From positions 48,338-112,337 of the forward strand of contig NZ_RXOF01000022.1 of the NCBI RefSeq assembly GCF_003970915.1: DNA of 64,000 bases, in the 5' to 3' direction. The notes under the pieces were generated by a model. The model saw only the letters and a list, made by a program, of their open reading frames with translations, made no database searches and had not been told where the DNA came from. Made by a program: the position numbers and the translations under genes. This document shows positions 21,364 to 29,257 of this stretch, one piece after another. Numbering within the stretch: the first letter of the stretch is position 1; each line of letters begins with the position of its first letter. The stretch is from Hymenobacter gummosus (GTDB taxonomy: Bacteria; Bacteroidota; Bacteroidia; Cytophagales; Hymenobacteraceae).

Positions 21364-22545
21364 ATGAAGTATACCGCATTCCTGGCGCTGCTGCTGAGCC
21401 TGACCCTGGCCGGCTGCGGCGCTGATACCAGCTCCACTGCTGACGGTGAGGCCGCTGAAAAAAACGCAAAAGCCGAAGCGCCGGCCGGTGAGGCCGAAGA
21501 AGCATCGGACCTGGTGACCCTGTCGCCGGCCGAGCAGCAGGCCGGCGGCCTGAAAACCGGCCGCGTGAGCTCCCGCCCCATGGGCGCGGGCCTGGCCGTG
21601 AACGGCACGCTGGACGTGCCCCCGGAAAGCGCCGTGTCCATCACGGCCCCGCTGGGCGGCTACGTGCAGAGCACCGAACTGCTGCAGGGCTCCCGCGTGC
21701 GCAAGGGCGAAGTGCTGGCCGTGCTGCGCAACCCCGAGTTTGTTACCCTGCAGAAAGAGTACTTGGAGCTGCGCAGCCGCCTCAAGTTTGCCAATGCCGA
21801 GTTGGCCCGCCAACGGGAACTGTACCAGCAGGAGGTGGCGCCCCTGAAAAACTACCAGCGGGCCCAGGCCGAAGTCGAAGCCCTGCAGGTGCAGCTCAGC
21901 GCCCAGGCCGCGCAGCTGCGCATTGCCGGGCTGCCGGTGGGCGGGGCCATCAGCACCACGGCCACGCTGCGCGCCCCGCGGGCCGGCTTCGTGCGGGCCG
22001 TGAACGTCACGGTGGGCCAGAGCGTGACGGCCACCGAGCCCTTGTTTGAAATCGTGGACCCCGAGCACCTGCACGTGGAGCTCACGGTATTCGAGCGGGA
22101 CGTGGCCCGGGTGCAGCACGGCCAGCTGATTCGCTTTACGCTGGCCAGCGACTCCACCGGCACCCGCCGGGAGCGCACGGCCCACGTGTACCTGGTGGGC
22201 AAGGCCATCGGCGAAGACCGCACCGTGCGGGTACACGGCCACCTGGACCAGGAAAACGACCCGGCCCTGCTGCCGGGCCTCTACGTGCGCGCCACCATCG
22301 AAACGGGGCGCACCGACGCCGCTACCCTGCCCAACTCGGCCCTGGTGCGCTTTGAAGGCAAAAGCTACGCATACGCCGTGGAGGCGCCCGGCCGCTACCG
22401 GATGGTGCCCGTCACGCTGGGCCGCAGCGAGGACGCCTTCACCGAAGTTACCCTGCCCGAAACGGTGCCTGCCACCACCACTTTCGTGACGGATGGGGCC
22501 TACTCGCTGCTGGCCAAGATGAAAAACGCCGAAGAAGAAGAATAG
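21364..22545 (+). CDS. czcB: CzcB/CusB-type periplasmic adaptor lipoprotein
   Basis: A 393-residue membrane-fusion protein. MKYTAFLALLLSLTLAGC is a lipoprotein signal with Cys18. An acidic linker follows, then the beta-barrel/lipoyl parts (ITAPLGGYVQSTELLQGSRV and APRAGFVRAVNVTVGQSV) flanking a helical hairpin (LQKEYLELRSRLKFANAELA). The C-terminal membrane-proximal domain ends in an acidic tail (AKMKNAEEEE). It would link the RND pump to its TolC part. The frame is open upstream inside czcA; the lipobox fixes the ATG at 21364. Confidence 0.92.
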   Translation: MKYTAFLALLLSLTLAGCGADTSSTADGEAAEKNAKAEAPAGEAEEASDLVTLSPAEQQAGGLKTGRVSSRPMGAGLAVNGTLDVPPESAVSITAPLGGYVQSTELLQGSRVRKGEVLAVLRNPEFVTLQKEYLELRSRLKFANAELARQRELYQQEVAPLKNYQRAQAEVEALQVQLSAQAAQLRIAGLPVGGAISTTATLRAPRAGFVRAVNVTVGQSVTATEPLFEIVDPEHLHVELTVFERDVARVQHGQLIRFTLASDSTGTRRERTAHVYLVGKAIGEDRTVRVHGHLDQENDPALLPGLYVRATIETGRTDAATLPNSALVRFEGKSYAYAVEAPGRYRMVPVTLGRSEDAFTEVTLPETVPATTTFVTDGAYSLLAKMKNAEEEE

Positions 22546-22547
22546 CC

Positions 22548-22982
22548 ATGGCCCATCCCCTCGAAGACACGCTAATCGCCCGGCAGATAACGCCCACCCC
22601 CATGCGCCTGCTGGTGCTGGACGTGCTGCAACAGGAGCCGACCGCGCTGAGCCTGGCCGACGTCGAGCTGCACCTGAAGCACGCCGACCGCATCACGGTG
22701 CACCGCACCCTGAAAACGTTCACCGACAAAGGCCTGGTGCACCGCATCGAGGACGGCAGCGGCGCGGTCAAGTTCGCCCTGTGCGCGCCCGACTGCACGC
22801 CCGGGCAGCACCAGGACCTGCACGTGCATTTTTTCTGCCTTCGCTGCCGGGAAGCCTCGTGCCTGCCCACGACGGCCGTGCCGACCATTGCCTTGCCCGG
22901 CGCCTACCAGGTGCAGGAAACCAGCCTGGTCATGAAAGGCCTCTGCCCGCGTTGCGCCAGTGATGCCGCCCTCCCCGCGTAA
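22548..22982 (+). CDS. Fur-family metal-responsive repressor
   Basis: A 144-residue protein 2 bp after czcB. The winged helix spans residues about 8-85 (TPTPMRLLVLDVLQQ ... VHRTLKTFTDKGLVHRIEDG). The C-terminal part has HQDLHVHFFCLRC and CPRC, two CxxC pairs of the structural zinc site plus histidines of the sensory site. It is closest in layout to Zur-like members; the exact metal is not certain. It likely represses the island. A strong palindrome follows its stop codon. Confidence 0.85.
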   Translation: MAHPLEDTLIARQITPTPMRLLVLDVLQQEPTALSLADVELHLKHADRITVHRTLKTFTDKGLVHRIEDGSGAVKFALCAPDCTPGQHQDLHVHFFCLRCREASCLPTTAVPTIALPGAYQVQETSLVMKGLCPRCASDAALPA

Positions 22983-22985
22983 ACA

Positions 22986-23002
22986 ATGCAATAGCATTGC
23001 AT
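22986..23002. promoter_or_regulatory. Candidate Fur/Zur-type operator
   Basis: ATGCAAT-AGC-ATTGCAT is a 7-3-7 inverted repeat 3 bp after the Fur-family stop codon and 63 bp before the next gene. Size and symmetry fit a Fur-family box. A related core, TGCTATTGC, is at 23710-23718, just before the P-type ATPase gene. Confidence 0.5.
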
Positions 23003-23064
23003 GCCCCGGCGCCCGAGGTTTGTCCTTGAAACCGGCGGTGCGCGTGCCCGAAACCCCGCTTCCC

Positions 23065-23676
23065 ATGCTCGAACTACTCACCGGAGCCTTTCTGCTCAGC
23101 CTGCTCCACGCCGCCATTCCCAACCACTGGGCGCCGGTGCTGGCCGTGGCGCGGGCCGAGCGCTGGCCCTTGCGGCGGGCGGTGGGGGTGACGGTGGCGG
23201 CGGGCCTGGCCCACGTGCTGAGCACCGTGCTGCTGGGCCTGGCGCTGGGGCTGCTGGGGTGGCGCTTGTCGGCCCGCTTCGCGCAGTTTGCGGGCGTGGC
23301 CGCCCCGGCGCTGCTCGTCGTCATTGGCTTGCTCTACGCCGTTTCCGGGCCGGGGCACACGCATCCGGACCCCTCCCCCGTGCCGCGGCGCCCGCGCGGG
23401 CGGGTGGTGCTGGGCCTGGCGGCCACCATGTTCCTGGCGCCCTGCCTGGAGATTCAGACGTTTTTCCTGGCCGCCGGTACTCACGGCACGGCCATGCTCG
23501 CCCTGTTGATGGCCACGTACCTGGTCGTGTCGCTGGGGGCCATGAGCGTGCTGGTGGCTGTGGTGTACTCCGGCATTCGCCGCCTCAACCTCGCAAGCCT
23601 GGCCCGGCATGAGCGTCGCTTCACCGGGGCGGTGCTCGTGCTGGTGGGGCTGGCGGGCTTTTTCGTGGACTGGTAG
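23065..23676 (+). CDS. NicO/RcnA-like integral membrane protein, putative metal transporter
   Basis: A 203-residue protein starting MLELLTGAFLLSLLHAAIPN. The upstream extension to 22960 overlaps the Fur-family gene and is ignored. About six hydrophobic segments are present. The first contains LLHAAIPNHWAPVLAVARAERW, resembling the His/Asp motif of nickel-cobalt exporters. GPGHTHPD lies in a cytoplasmic or periplasmic loop. Its role as a metal exporter is inferred from this motif and the island. Confidence 0.55.
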   Translation: MLELLTGAFLLSLLHAAIPNHWAPVLAVARAERWPLRRAVGVTVAAGLAHVLSTVLLGLALGLLGWRLSARFAQFAGVAAPALLVVIGLLYAVSGPGHTHPDPSPVPRRPRGRVVLGLAATMFLAPCLEIQTFFLAAGTHGTAMLALLMATYLVVSLGAMSVLVAVVYSGIRRLNLASLARHERRFTGAVLVLVGLAGFFVDW

Positions 23677-23724
23677 GCTCCCGCGCCTGCCGTCCCATTC
23701 GTTCATCATTGCTATTGCTTTCTT

Positions 23725-25860
23725 ATGCCTGACCCCACTTCCCCCGAACCCAACGAAGAGCTGAACACCGCCAAGCAGGTAAAGCTCGAAAACGTGGGCG
23801 CCCTGAGCCGCGACCAGCTCACGCCCGAAGCCGCCGCCGCGCCCGAAGGCCACGACGTGCCCGGCCACGACCACGCCACCCGCGACCACACCGGCCACCA
23901 GCACCCCGCCGGCAAACAGGTCGTGAACCTGGCCGGCGAAGCGGAGGACGAGCACGCAGGCCATTCCCATGAGGACGGCGACGACCACGACCACGGCCCG
24001 GCCGGCGCCAACCCCTACCTCTGGCCGGGCGTGAGCTTGGCGCTGCTGCTGTCGGGCATTGCGCTGGACTACTACCAGGCAGGCTTCTTCACGGGCTACG
24101 TGCGGCTGCTCTGGTACGGGGTGGCCTTTCTGCTGGTCGGCTGGAAAGTCATCCGCTCGGCCATTCAGAGCATTCCCTCCGGCAACGTGTTCAACGAGTT
24201 TCTACTCATGAGCATCGCCACGCTCGGGGCCTTTGCCATCGGCGAGTACCCGGAGGGCGTAGCCGTGATGCTGTTTTACACCGTGGGCGAGCTGTTTCAG
24301 GACGCGGCCGTCAACCGCGCCAAGCGCAGCATCAAGGCCCTGCTGGAAATTCAGGCCACCGAAGTCACGGTGGTGCGCCACGGCCAGAGCCTGGTGCTCG
24401 ACCCGAAAGAAGTGCAGGTGGGCGACGTGATGGAAGTCAAGCCCGGCGAGAAGGTGGCGCTCGACGGCACGCTGAACACCACCGCGGCCAGCTTCAACAC
24501 GGCCGCCCTGACCGGCGAATCCGCCCCGCAAACCAAGCAGCCGGGCGAGGCCGTGCTGGCGGGCATGATAAACCTGGAATCCCTGATTCAGGTGAGCGTG
24601 ACGGCCGCCTTTCAGGACACCAAGCTGAGCAAGATTCTGGCGATGGTGCAGGACGCGGTGGGCCGCAAGGCCAAAACCCAGCAGTTCATCACCAAGTTTG
24701 CCAAAATCTACACGCCCATCGTCGTGGGCCTGGCCGTGCTGCTCATCGTGGTGCCCTACTTTGTGGTCGACGACTACGTGTTTCGCACCTGGCTCTACCG
24801 GGCGCTGGTGTTCCTGGTCATTTCCTGCCCCTGCGCGCTGGTCATCAGCATCCCGCTGGGCTACTTCGGCGGCATCGGCGCGGCCTCCAAAGCGGGCATT
24901 CTGTTCAAGGGCTCCAACTTCCTGGATGTGCTGCGCGAAATCGATACGGTGGTGATGGACAAGACCGGCACGCTCACCCAGGGCGTGTTTGCCGTGCAGC
25001 AGGTGCAGCCCGCTGCCGGCACCACCCCGGAGCAACTGCTGCGCCTGGTGGGCGCACTGGAAACCAAGTCGACCCACCCCATTGCGAAGGCCGTGGTGAC
25101 CCACGTGGGCGCGGCGGCCGCGGGGGTGCCCGTGGAAGGGGTGGAGGAAATCGCGGGCCACGGCCTGCGGGGCAAGGTGGACGGCCGCGATGTGCTGGCC
25201 GGCAACACCAAGCTGCTTGCCAAGTTTAGCGTGGCCTACCCGCCGGCAGTCGACCAGGTGGTGGACAGCATCGTGGTGGCCGCGGTGGACGGGCAGTACG
25301 CCGGGTACCTGACCGTGGCCGATGCCCCGAAAGAGGACGCGGCCCGCGCCGTGCAGGAGCTGAAAGCCGATGGCATCAGCAAAGTGGTCATGCTCTCCGG
25401 CGACAAGGACAGCATCGTGCAGCGCGTGGCCCGGGAACTGGGCATCAGCGAAGCCCACGGCGGCCTGCTGCCCGAAGACAAGGCGCGTTACGTGCAGCAA
25501 TACCTGGGGGAGGGCCGCAAGCTGGCCTTCGTGGGCGACGGGGTGAACGACGCCCCGGTGGTGGCCCTGGCCGACGTGGGCATTGCCATGGGTGGGCTGG
25601 GCTCGGACGCCACCATCGAAACGGCTGACGTCGTCATTCAAACCGACCACCCCAGCAAGATTGCTACGGCCCGGCGCATTGCCCGCGCCACCCACCGCGT
25701 GGTATGGCAAAACATCTGGCTGGCCTTCGGGGTGAAGGCCATCGTGCTGGCCCTGGGCGCCGGCGGCGTGGCCACGATGTGGGAGGCCGTGTTTGCTGAC
25801 GTAGGCGTAGCCTTGCTGGCCATCCTGAACGCCGTACGCATCCAACGGATGCGGTTTTGA
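23725..25860 (+). CDS. zntA: P1B-type heavy-metal ATPase (ZntA/CadA-like)
   Basis: A 711-residue pump. The metal site is SCPCALVIS near residue 367, the phosphorylation motif DKTGTLT near 411, the ATP-binding HP motif THPIAKAV, and the hinge GDGVNDAPV. The last membrane helix FADVGVALLAILNAVR carries the Asp typical of Zn/Cd/Pb exporters. The usual N-terminal CxxC domain is replaced by a His/Asp/Glu-rich stretch (residues 48-92, e.g. HAGHSHEDGDDHDHG). It exports divalent metals from the cytoplasm using ATP, complementing the RND pump. Confidence 0.93.
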   Translation: MPDPTSPEPNEELNTAKQVKLENVGALSRDQLTPEAAAAPEGHDVPGHDHATRDHTGHQHPAGKQVVNLAGEAEDEHAGHSHEDGDDHDHGPAGANPYLWPGVSLALLLSGIALDYYQAGFFTGYVRLLWYGVAFLLVGWKVIRSAIQSIPSGNVFNEFLLMSIATLGAFAIGEYPEGVAVMLFYTVGELFQDAAVNRAKRSIKALLEIQATEVTVVRHGQSLVLDPKEVQVGDVMEVKPGEKVALDGTLNTTAASFNTAALTGESAPQTKQPGEAVLAGMINLESLIQVSVTAAFQDTKLSKILAMVQDAVGRKAKTQQFITKFAKIYTPIVVGLAVLLIVVPYFVVDDYVFRTWLYRALVFLVISCPCALVISIPLGYFGGIGAASKAGILFKGSNFLDVLREIDTVVMDKTGTLTQGVFAVQQVQPAAGTTPEQLLRLVGALETKSTHPIAKAVVTHVGAAAAGVPVEGVEEIAGHGLRGKVDGRDVLAGNTKLLAKFSVAYPPAVDQVVDSIVVAAVDGQYAGYLTVADAPKEDAARAVQELKADGISKVVMLSGDKDSIVQRVARELGISEAHGGLLPEDKARYVQQYLGEGRKLAFVGDGVNDAPVVALADVGIAMGGLGSDATIETADVVIQTDHPSKIATARRIARATHRVVWQNIWLAFGVKAIVLALGAGGVATMWEAVFADVGVALLAILNAVRIQRMRF

Positions 25861-25887
25861 GTTGCTAAACCGCTTTTCCCTTCTTCC

Positions 25888-26250
25888 ATGAATACGCTGC
25901 TTCTCCCCGCCCGCCTGCGCCTGCCCTACCGCGCCGAGCTGCGCGCGGCCCGGGCGGCCACTGCTCGCCGCGACTGGCGGGTGGCCTTTGCCCACCTGGA
26001 ACGCGCCCACGTGCTGGGGCAGCGGTGGGCCTGGCCGCACACGCAGGTGCATCTGCTGATGCTGGCCCACGGCTGGCGCACGCGCAATGCCCGTGAACTA
26101 GTGGGGCAACTGCCGCGGGTCGTGTTCGGATTTCTAGGGTCGTTGGTGGGTCGCGTGCCGACGGGCAACACGGGCGGGACCAACATGCCGGCCGAGCAGA
26201 AAATGGCCATTCCGGCGGATTTGCAGGCATTACTAGACGGCGCCGCATGA
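25888..26250 (+). CDS. DUF3703-family protein
   Basis: A 120-residue protein with the family's hallmark blocks: LERAHVLGQRWAWPHTQVHL, GRVPTGNTGGTNMP and MAIPADLQALL. DUF3703 genes are regularly found in metal-resistance clusters, but their function is not known. The stop overlaps the next start (ATGA), so it is coupled to the ZIP transporter. Confidence 0.8.
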   Translation: MNTLLLPARLRLPYRAELRAARAATARRDWRVAFAHLERAHVLGQRWAWPHTQVHLLMLAHGWRTRNARELVGQLPRVVFGFLGSLVGRVPTGNTGGTNMPAEQKMAIPADLQALLDGAA

Positions 26251-27035
26251 CAACCGCTGCTCCTACCTGGCCCACCTTGCTCGGGTTTTTCCTACTGCCA
26301 GCGGCAGTGATGGTTGGTGGTGCGGCCCTGGCCATGTGGCGGGCCCCTGGCCCAAAGCTGCGCAGTGCCATTCTGCACTTCGCAGCGGGCGTGATTTTCT
26401 CGGTGGTGGCGGTGGAGTTGCTGCCCGACATCGTACAGCATCACGCCCCGTACGAAGTAGCCCTGGGCTTTGGGCTGGGCGTGGCGGCCATGCTCGGGCT
26501 GCGCTATTTCACCCAACGGCTGGAAAAGCAAGTCGAACCCGCGCAGCCCACTGCTGCGGCAACCATGGAGACGAGCGCTCCTGGTCCGGCGCCGGCGGCC
26601 CCGTTGCCCTGGGGCCTGCTGGTAGCTATCGGCATTGACATCTTAATTGACGGGCTGCTGCTCGGCATCGGGTTTGCCGCCGGCGCCAAGGAGGGGACCT
26701 TACTAGCCATTGCCCTGACCATTGAGCTGCTCTCGCTGGGCCTGGCCACCGCCGTAGAGCTGCGCCAGGGCGGCCACGGCAAGGGGCGGGTAGTCGCCAT
26801 TGTGGCCGGCACGTCCCTGCTGCTGCTCGTAGGGGCCGGCATCGGCACCACCGTGCTGCGCGGGGCCACCGGCAACCTGCTGGAAATCGTGCTTTCCTTT
26901 GGCCTGGCGGCGTTGCTTTTTTTGGTCACCGAAGAATTGCTCACCGAGGCCCACGAAGAAACCGAGACCCCATTGCTCACGCTGGCTTTCTTTGTCGGCT
27001 TTCTTTTGTTCCTGCTGCTGGGCATGGTTGCCTAG
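26247..27035 (+). CDS. ZIP-family metal transporter
   Basis: A 262-residue membrane protein with about eight hydrophobic segments. FAAGVIFSVVAVELLPDI and IDILIDGLLLGIGFAAG plus ALTIELLSLGLATAVEL correspond to the ZIP helices 2, 4 and 5 that hold the metal path; several ligand His are replaced by Asp or Glu. A Pro/Ala-rich loop lies at residues 95-122. ZIP proteins move Zn or other divalent cations across the membrane. It is translationally coupled to the DUF3703 gene. Confidence 0.8.
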   Translation: MTTAAPTWPTLLGFFLLPAAVMVGGAALAMWRAPGPKLRSAILHFAAGVIFSVVAVELLPDIVQHHAPYEVALGFGLGVAAMLGLRYFTQRLEKQVEPAQPTAAATMETSAPGPAPAAPLPWGLLVAIGIDILIDGLLLGIGFAAGAKEGTLLAIALTIELLSLGLATAVELRQGGHGKGRVVAIVAGTSLLLLVGAGIGTTVLRGATGNLLEIVLSFGLAALLFLVTEELLTEAHEETETPLLTLAFFVGFLLFLLLGMVA

Positions 27036-27055
27036 GAGCTTATCCTCCGTTATGT

Positions 27056-27331
27056 ATGTCGGCTGAACACACCGTTAAAATTGACCTGACCCTGGAGGCT
27101 TCTGGCCGCCACCTGGCGTTTTCCAAAGACCTGCTCGAAGTGGCCCACGTGTTCCGCCGCGTGGGGGGCGAGGCTGCGCCCTGGCAGCGCGTGGCCGTGA
27201 ATGCCCGCTCGCCCTTCCTGGATACCGATGCCTTTGCCCCCGGCACCTTGGTGGAGTACTACGTGCAGCACGAAACCCAGCAGGGCGAGCCCGAAGCGCG
27301 TAGCCACGTGGTGAGCACCACGGTGGGCTAA
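27056..27331 (+). CDS. Small hypothetical protein of the metal island
   Basis: A 91-residue soluble protein (MSAEHTVKIDLTLEASGRHL ... FAPGTLVEYYVQHE). The predicted strands suggest a small beta-sandwich. No family is recognised. It lies 20 bp after the ZIP gene and is probably the last gene of that operon. Confidence 0.55.
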   Translation: MSAEHTVKIDLTLEASGRHLAFSKDLLEVAHVFRRVGGEAAPWQRVAVNARSPFLDTDAFAPGTLVEYYVQHETQQGEPEARSHVVSTTVG

Positions 27332-27352
27332 GCGTGTATATTCGGCAGCTAT

Positions 27353-27559
27353 ATGCTGCCCCTATTCCTGCTCAGTGCCCTATGGGTGGCGTCGCCTCCC
27401 AGCCCCGTTTACATCTGCCAGGGCTCCGCCTCTTACGCCTACCACCGAACCACTCGGTGCGAGGGATTGGCGTGGTGTACGAGGTCAATCAAGGCCTTGT
27501 CGAAAGCCGCTGCCGAGAAACTTAACCGCCGACCATGCGGGCGGTGTTACACCCGGTAA
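27353..27559 (+). CDS. Small secreted cysteine-motif protein
   Basis: A 68-residue protein: a signal peptide (MLPLFLLSALWVASPPSP), then VYICQGSASYAYHRTTRCEG and a last motif RRPCGRCY. The order C..YH...C.GL..C......C..C recurs in small Bacteroidetes and phage/plasmid proteins of unknown role, and looks like a metal- or disulfide-bound knuckle. It is too small for confident functional assignment but the pattern is not random. Confidence 0.55.
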   Translation: MLPLFLLSALWVASPPSPVYICQGSASYAYHRTTRCEGLAWCTRSIKALSKAAAEKLNRRPCGRCYTR

Positions 27560-27584
27560 ATTGTAGGTTTTTTTTCCACCTAGT

Positions 27585-28520
27585 ATGGTAATAGGAATCG
27601 ACGAAACCGGGGATTTTGCCCCGGGCAGTGAGTTGCTCAGCTTTTTTGTTGCGGTGCAACTGGCCCAGCACGGGAATGGGATTCAGCTCAAGGAACAGCA
27701 GTTTAGGGCTTGGCTGGCCACCATTCCACCCGAAAAGCTAGATGCCACCGGGGAGGTGAAGGGCAGCAACTTAACGGAAGAGGAATTGCTTTCCTTCGCC
27801 CAAACCGTAATCTGCGCCAAGCCGGCGGTGCGCATCACGTACGTGCAGTTTCGGCCTTCTGAAAACCCGGAGGAGCGGATGAAAGCGTTCAAAGCCCGGG
27901 AAGTAGCCTTGCTGGAACGCGCGGCGGCCAAAGCGCAGGAAGCAGGAAAGCACGGCTTGGCCAAGCAGTATAGCACCATGGCCATCTGGCATAAGAATGC
28001 CAAAAAAATGCACTACCAGCATTACATGAAGCTGCTCTTGCTCCGCGAACTCATTACCGCCTGCTTCGAGAAGGTAGTCGGCGTGTCCATCGCCCTGGAG
28101 CTGGCGGGCCAAGACCCCTCTCACGAGAACCTGCTCAACATCGAGTTCAAGATTGACCAGGATTTTGTTCGCGGCCGCGAACCGGAGATATTCTGGAAGG
28201 AGTTGCTGCGCACCAGCTTTACCAATGCGGCTAAAGGAATTCCCGTGCTGGAGGATTGGAAGCATACGGGTCACCCTTTTCTGGACAAATACCAACGAAA
28301 GGAGGGCAAGGGATTGGACTTCGCCGATGTCTTCCAGAACCATTGCGCGTTCTACGCCTCCCAGGACTCGTTTGAAGTACAAATAGCCGACATTACCGCC
28401 ATCATCATCAACCGGTTCAGAAACCGGGGTGCCGCAGCAAACGCTTACCAGGAGCTCTGGCGCATCTTTCCCCGGTCGGATAAGCCCATTCAGGTGGTTC
28501 TCAATCCGGAGGTCAACTAG
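27585..28520 (+). CDS. DUF3800-like protein
   Basis: A 311-residue protein that begins MVIGIDETGDFAPGSELLSF. The N-terminal D-E-(T/S)-G-D motif and the C-terminal FEVQIADITAIIINRFRNR match the DUF3800 pattern, which is thought to have an RNase H-like fold and often accompanies mobile elements. The middle is a Lys/Glu-rich helical region. No catalytic activity is established. It ends in front of a bidirectional terminator. Confidence 0.65.
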   Translation: MVIGIDETGDFAPGSELLSFFVAVQLAQHGNGIQLKEQQFRAWLATIPPEKLDATGEVKGSNLTEEELLSFAQTVICAKPAVRITYVQFRPSENPEERMKAFKAREVALLERAAAKAQEAGKHGLAKQYSTMAIWHKNAKKMHYQHYMKLLLLRELITACFEKVVGVSIALELAGQDPSHENLLNIEFKIDQDFVRGREPEIFWKELLRTSFTNAAKGIPVLEDWKHTGHPFLDKYQRKEGKGLDFADVFQNHCAFYASQDSFEVQIADITAIIINRFRNRGAAANAYQELWRIFPRSDKPIQVVLNPEVN

Positions 28521-28610
28521 GTGCTTGGCAAAGTCTTCGTTTCGGCATTCTGCTGGCCAAGCGGTCTATGCTACAAAGCAGGTTCTTGTTATCCGTAGGC
28601 CGGCGTTAAA

Positions 28611-28649
28611 AACGCAACCGCCCGCCCATGAGGGGCGGGCAGTTGCGTT
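28611..28649. terminator. Bidirectional terminator between convergent genes
   Basis: A near-perfect hairpin, AACGCAACCGCCCGCCC against GGGCGGGCAGTTGCGTT (one mismatch, loop of about 4 bases), with A/T runs on both sides. It separates the DUF3800-like gene from the convergent gene at 28663. Confidence 0.8.
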
Positions 28650-28662
28650 TGTGGCCCTTTTG

Positions 28663-28995
28663 CTACCGCAGCATGCCCCAGGCCTGAGCGCAGAGTACGC
28701 GGCTCCGGGTTTTGGTCACCAGCGAATCCTGGTAGGTGGAAAACCGGAACACAAATGTTTTGTAGTCGGCGTCGTGTCCGACTTCAGCCCGCCAGCCAAG
28801 CCAGGGGAACAGCTTCCGCAGCCAGGGCCGGCTGCCGTCGCCTACTGGATGAAACGTTTCGGTACCGTCCGGGTACCGAACAGCCAGGCCGTCCCGGCCG
28901 TTGGCAATTCCCTGGGTGCCATATACTGCGGCAACCTGGGCGAAGGCTGGGATTTCGCCCAGCAGGTTTGATAGATGCACGATGGTCGTGTCCAT
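28663..28995 (-). CDS. Small hypothetical protein
   Basis: A 110-residue protein starting MDTTIVHLSNLLGEIPAFAQ; an in-frame start at 29073 would add 26 residues. It contains GLAVRYPDGTETFHPVGDGS, RPWLRKLFPWLGW and VFRFSTYQDSLVTKTRSRVL. No family is recognised. The convergent terminator and its own codon pattern support it as a gene. Confidence 0.5.
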   Translation of the reverse strand: MDTTIVHLSNLLGEIPAFAQVAAVYGTQGIANGRDGLAVRYPDGTETFHPVGDGSRPWLRKLFPWLGWRAEVGHDADYKTFVFRFSTYQDSLVTKTRSRVLCAQAWGMLR

Positions 28996-29257
28996 ATTGA
29001 GTAGCCAGGATTGAAAATGCCCTGGTACCAGGAAATACGTCCTCGACAGGCTGCTTTTTCTTTTGCCGCTCAACTATCGCTCAACTTGTGCACGTTTTAC
29101 GCCATCGTTTTAAACTTTTCGGCGCTGAGCAACTAGGCAGCGGTAGCCAAACAGGATTCAGTGGTCTTCCACACCCCGGTTGCACTTACCCGCAACGCAC
29201 CCCGGTAACTACGAGCTACCCAAGCCTCGGGCGCAGGCATGGACGGCGTTTCAGGGA

